This document shows positions 4,935-5,858 of a stretch of DNA of 5,858 nucleotides, piece after piece. The translations under genes were made by a program, and so were the position numbers. The DNA is from Paracoccaceae bacterium (GTDB lineage: Bacteria; Pseudomonadota; Alphaproteobacteria; Rhodobacterales; Rhodobacteraceae), in assembly GCA_902525995.1 (NCBI GenBank), contig CABZJG010000117.1, positions 1-5,858 of the forward strand, read 5' to 3'. The notes under the pieces are model-generated. The model made no database searches. It was given only the letters and a program-made list of their open reading frames with translations, and was not told where the DNA came from. Each line of letters begins with the position of its first letter. Positions within the stretch are counted from its first letter, which is position 1.

Positions 4935-5858
4935 CGATACCTCATCTTGGACTTCAAAAATATCCTCTAGGGATCTGTCCCATCTTTTTGACCAAACCTG
5001 TTGGCCGTCCTTCGTATCAACAAGACTTGCCGTTATTCTGACTTTGTTGCCACCTTTGCGGATACTACCCTCGACTATATAATCTGCCCCTAATTGCTTC
5101 GCTATATAAGAATACTTAAGGTCCATACCCTTAAAGCTAAACGAAGAGCTTCTGGAGATAACTGGAAAGGATTTCCATGACGAAAGATTTCCAATAATAT
5201 CTTCGGTCACACCATCCGCAAAATACTCTTGTTCTTCATCATTGCTCATATTTTTAAACGGAAGCACAGCGATCGTCGGCGGCGCGCTTTCATCTTTTGT
5301 AGGGCTTTCAATGTCCTTTTCAGAGGACCGACTTTCAACGCCTTCCATTGCTATATCAAAAGCGTGCACAACTGTATTTTTTACCTTTTGATCTCCTAAA
5401 TCTGCAAAGGTAAAATCAACTTTCTGGCTGACAAAATCATGTATGGACTTGGATAAAGAAACACCTTCAGGTTGGCAGAGTGCTTCTAAACGCGCGGCGA
5501 CATTCACCCCATCACCGTAAAGATTTGATCCCTCAACAATTACATCGCCCATATTCAATCCAACTCTGAACCGCATTTGGGCTTCCTCTTGAACGGAAGC
5601 ATTACGTTCTTTGATCAATTTTTGAAACTCAGTGGCACAAATCACAGCCGATACGGCACTTTGGAATTCGGCCAATACGGAATCGCCTGCAGTATTAAAT
5701 ATACGCCCTCCGTGCTCTTCGAATAGGTTGTCTAGGATTTCTCGACATAATCGAAGACTCTTTAAGGTTTGATCTTCGTTTTTTGCCATCATTTTGCTGA
5801 ACCCTACGGCATCAGCCACAAAAATAACGGCAATTTTACGTACAATTTTATCATTTGG
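4932..5858 (-). CDS. Class III adenylate/guanylate cyclase domain with TolB-like domain, 5' end beyond window, interrupted before its TPR domain
   Basis: The frame is open to the right edge (308 residues seen). The GTG at 5819 is internal, because upstream codons VRKIAVIFV fit the family N-terminus. The catalytic domain covers about residues 5-145. The two metal-binding aspartates are in VADAVGFSKMM (D16) and NTAGDSVLAEF (D59). RVGLNMGDVIVEG is typical, and LYGDGVNVAARLE supplies D116 and the transition-state pair N119/R123, so the domain looks catalytically competent. A linker leads to a TolB-like domain at about 193-300 (PPTIAVLPFKNMS, EYFADGVTEDI, GADYIVEGSIRK, QVWSKRWDRSLEDIFEVQDEVS). The likely product is cAMP, though nucleotide choice is not certain. 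It ends at an in-frame TAA where relatives continue into TPRs. Confidence 0.9.
   Translation of the reverse strand, partial: PNDKIVRKIAVIFVADAVGFSKMMAKNEDQTLKSLRLCREILDNLFEEHGGRIFNTAGDSVLAEFQSAVSAVICATEFQKLIKERNASVQEEAQMRFRVGLNMGDVIVEGSNLYGDGVNVAARLEALCQPEGVSLSKSIHDFVSQKVDFTFADLGDQKVKNTVVHAFDIAMEGVESRSSEKDIESPTKDESAPPTIAVLPFKNMSNDEEQEYFADGVTEDIIGNLSSWKSFPVISRSSSFSFKGMDLKYSYIAKQLGADYIVEGSIRKGGNKVRITASLVDTKDGQQVWSKRWDRSLEDIFEVQDEVS

Noticed and set aside
1..5858. CRISPR arrays, tRNA or rRNA genes, insertion-sequence ends, attachment sites
   Set aside because: No regularly spaced repeats, cloverleaf-like sequence, transposase or flanking terminal repeats were seen on reading both strands.

Overview
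The window looks like accessory catabolic chromosome DNA from a proteobacterium, most likely a marine-type alphaproteobacterium of moderate GC. This is inferred from the gene families: a two-subunit UxaA-type lyase, FadR- and HutC-type GntR regulators, and a class III cyclase fused to TolB-like and TPR modules. No ribosomal or other marker gene is present, so the taxon is uncertain.

Left part (1-2874). A Gfo/Idh/MocA oxidoreductase gene, cut by the left edge, reads leftward from 447. Diverging from it is a FadR-subfamily GntR regulator (663-1316). That gene converges on a leftward two-gene operon ending at 1400, with a strong hairpin at 1332-1365 between them. The operon encodes a 95-residue SAF-domain subunit (2587-2874, TTG start) and a 393-residue catalytic subunit (1400-2581). 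Together they form a split altronate/galactarate-dehydratase-type lyase; I think the (2R)-sulfolactate sulfo-lyase (SuyA/SuyB) branch is a good candidate. A second GntR regulator, of the HutC/UTRA subfamily (3011-3733), diverges from the operon. Oxidoreductase, lyase and two regulators look like parts of one inducible module for a hydroxy-acid, sugar-acid or sulfonate substrate. Each catabolic transcription unit faces a GntR gene across an intergenic region that carries dyads and a shared TTGATAT-N5-TGATA element.

Right part (3734-5858). Everything reads leftward. A class III nucleotide cyclase plus TolB-like domain (4932 to beyond 5858) is followed, in the same frame and after only 11 codons, by a TPR protein (4095-4898). 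The two are separated by a single in-frame TAA at 4932-4934. In this family these domains normally form one polypeptide, so this is either a nonsense-interrupted gene, a natural split, or a sequence error. A small unrecognised gene (3816-3986, 56 residues, good Shine-Dalgarno) lies downstream.

I saw no RNA gene, CRISPR array, insertion sequence or replication origin. The most interesting points are the interrupted cyclase, the SuyAB-like lyase with its TTG-started small subunit, and the paired operator-like elements.
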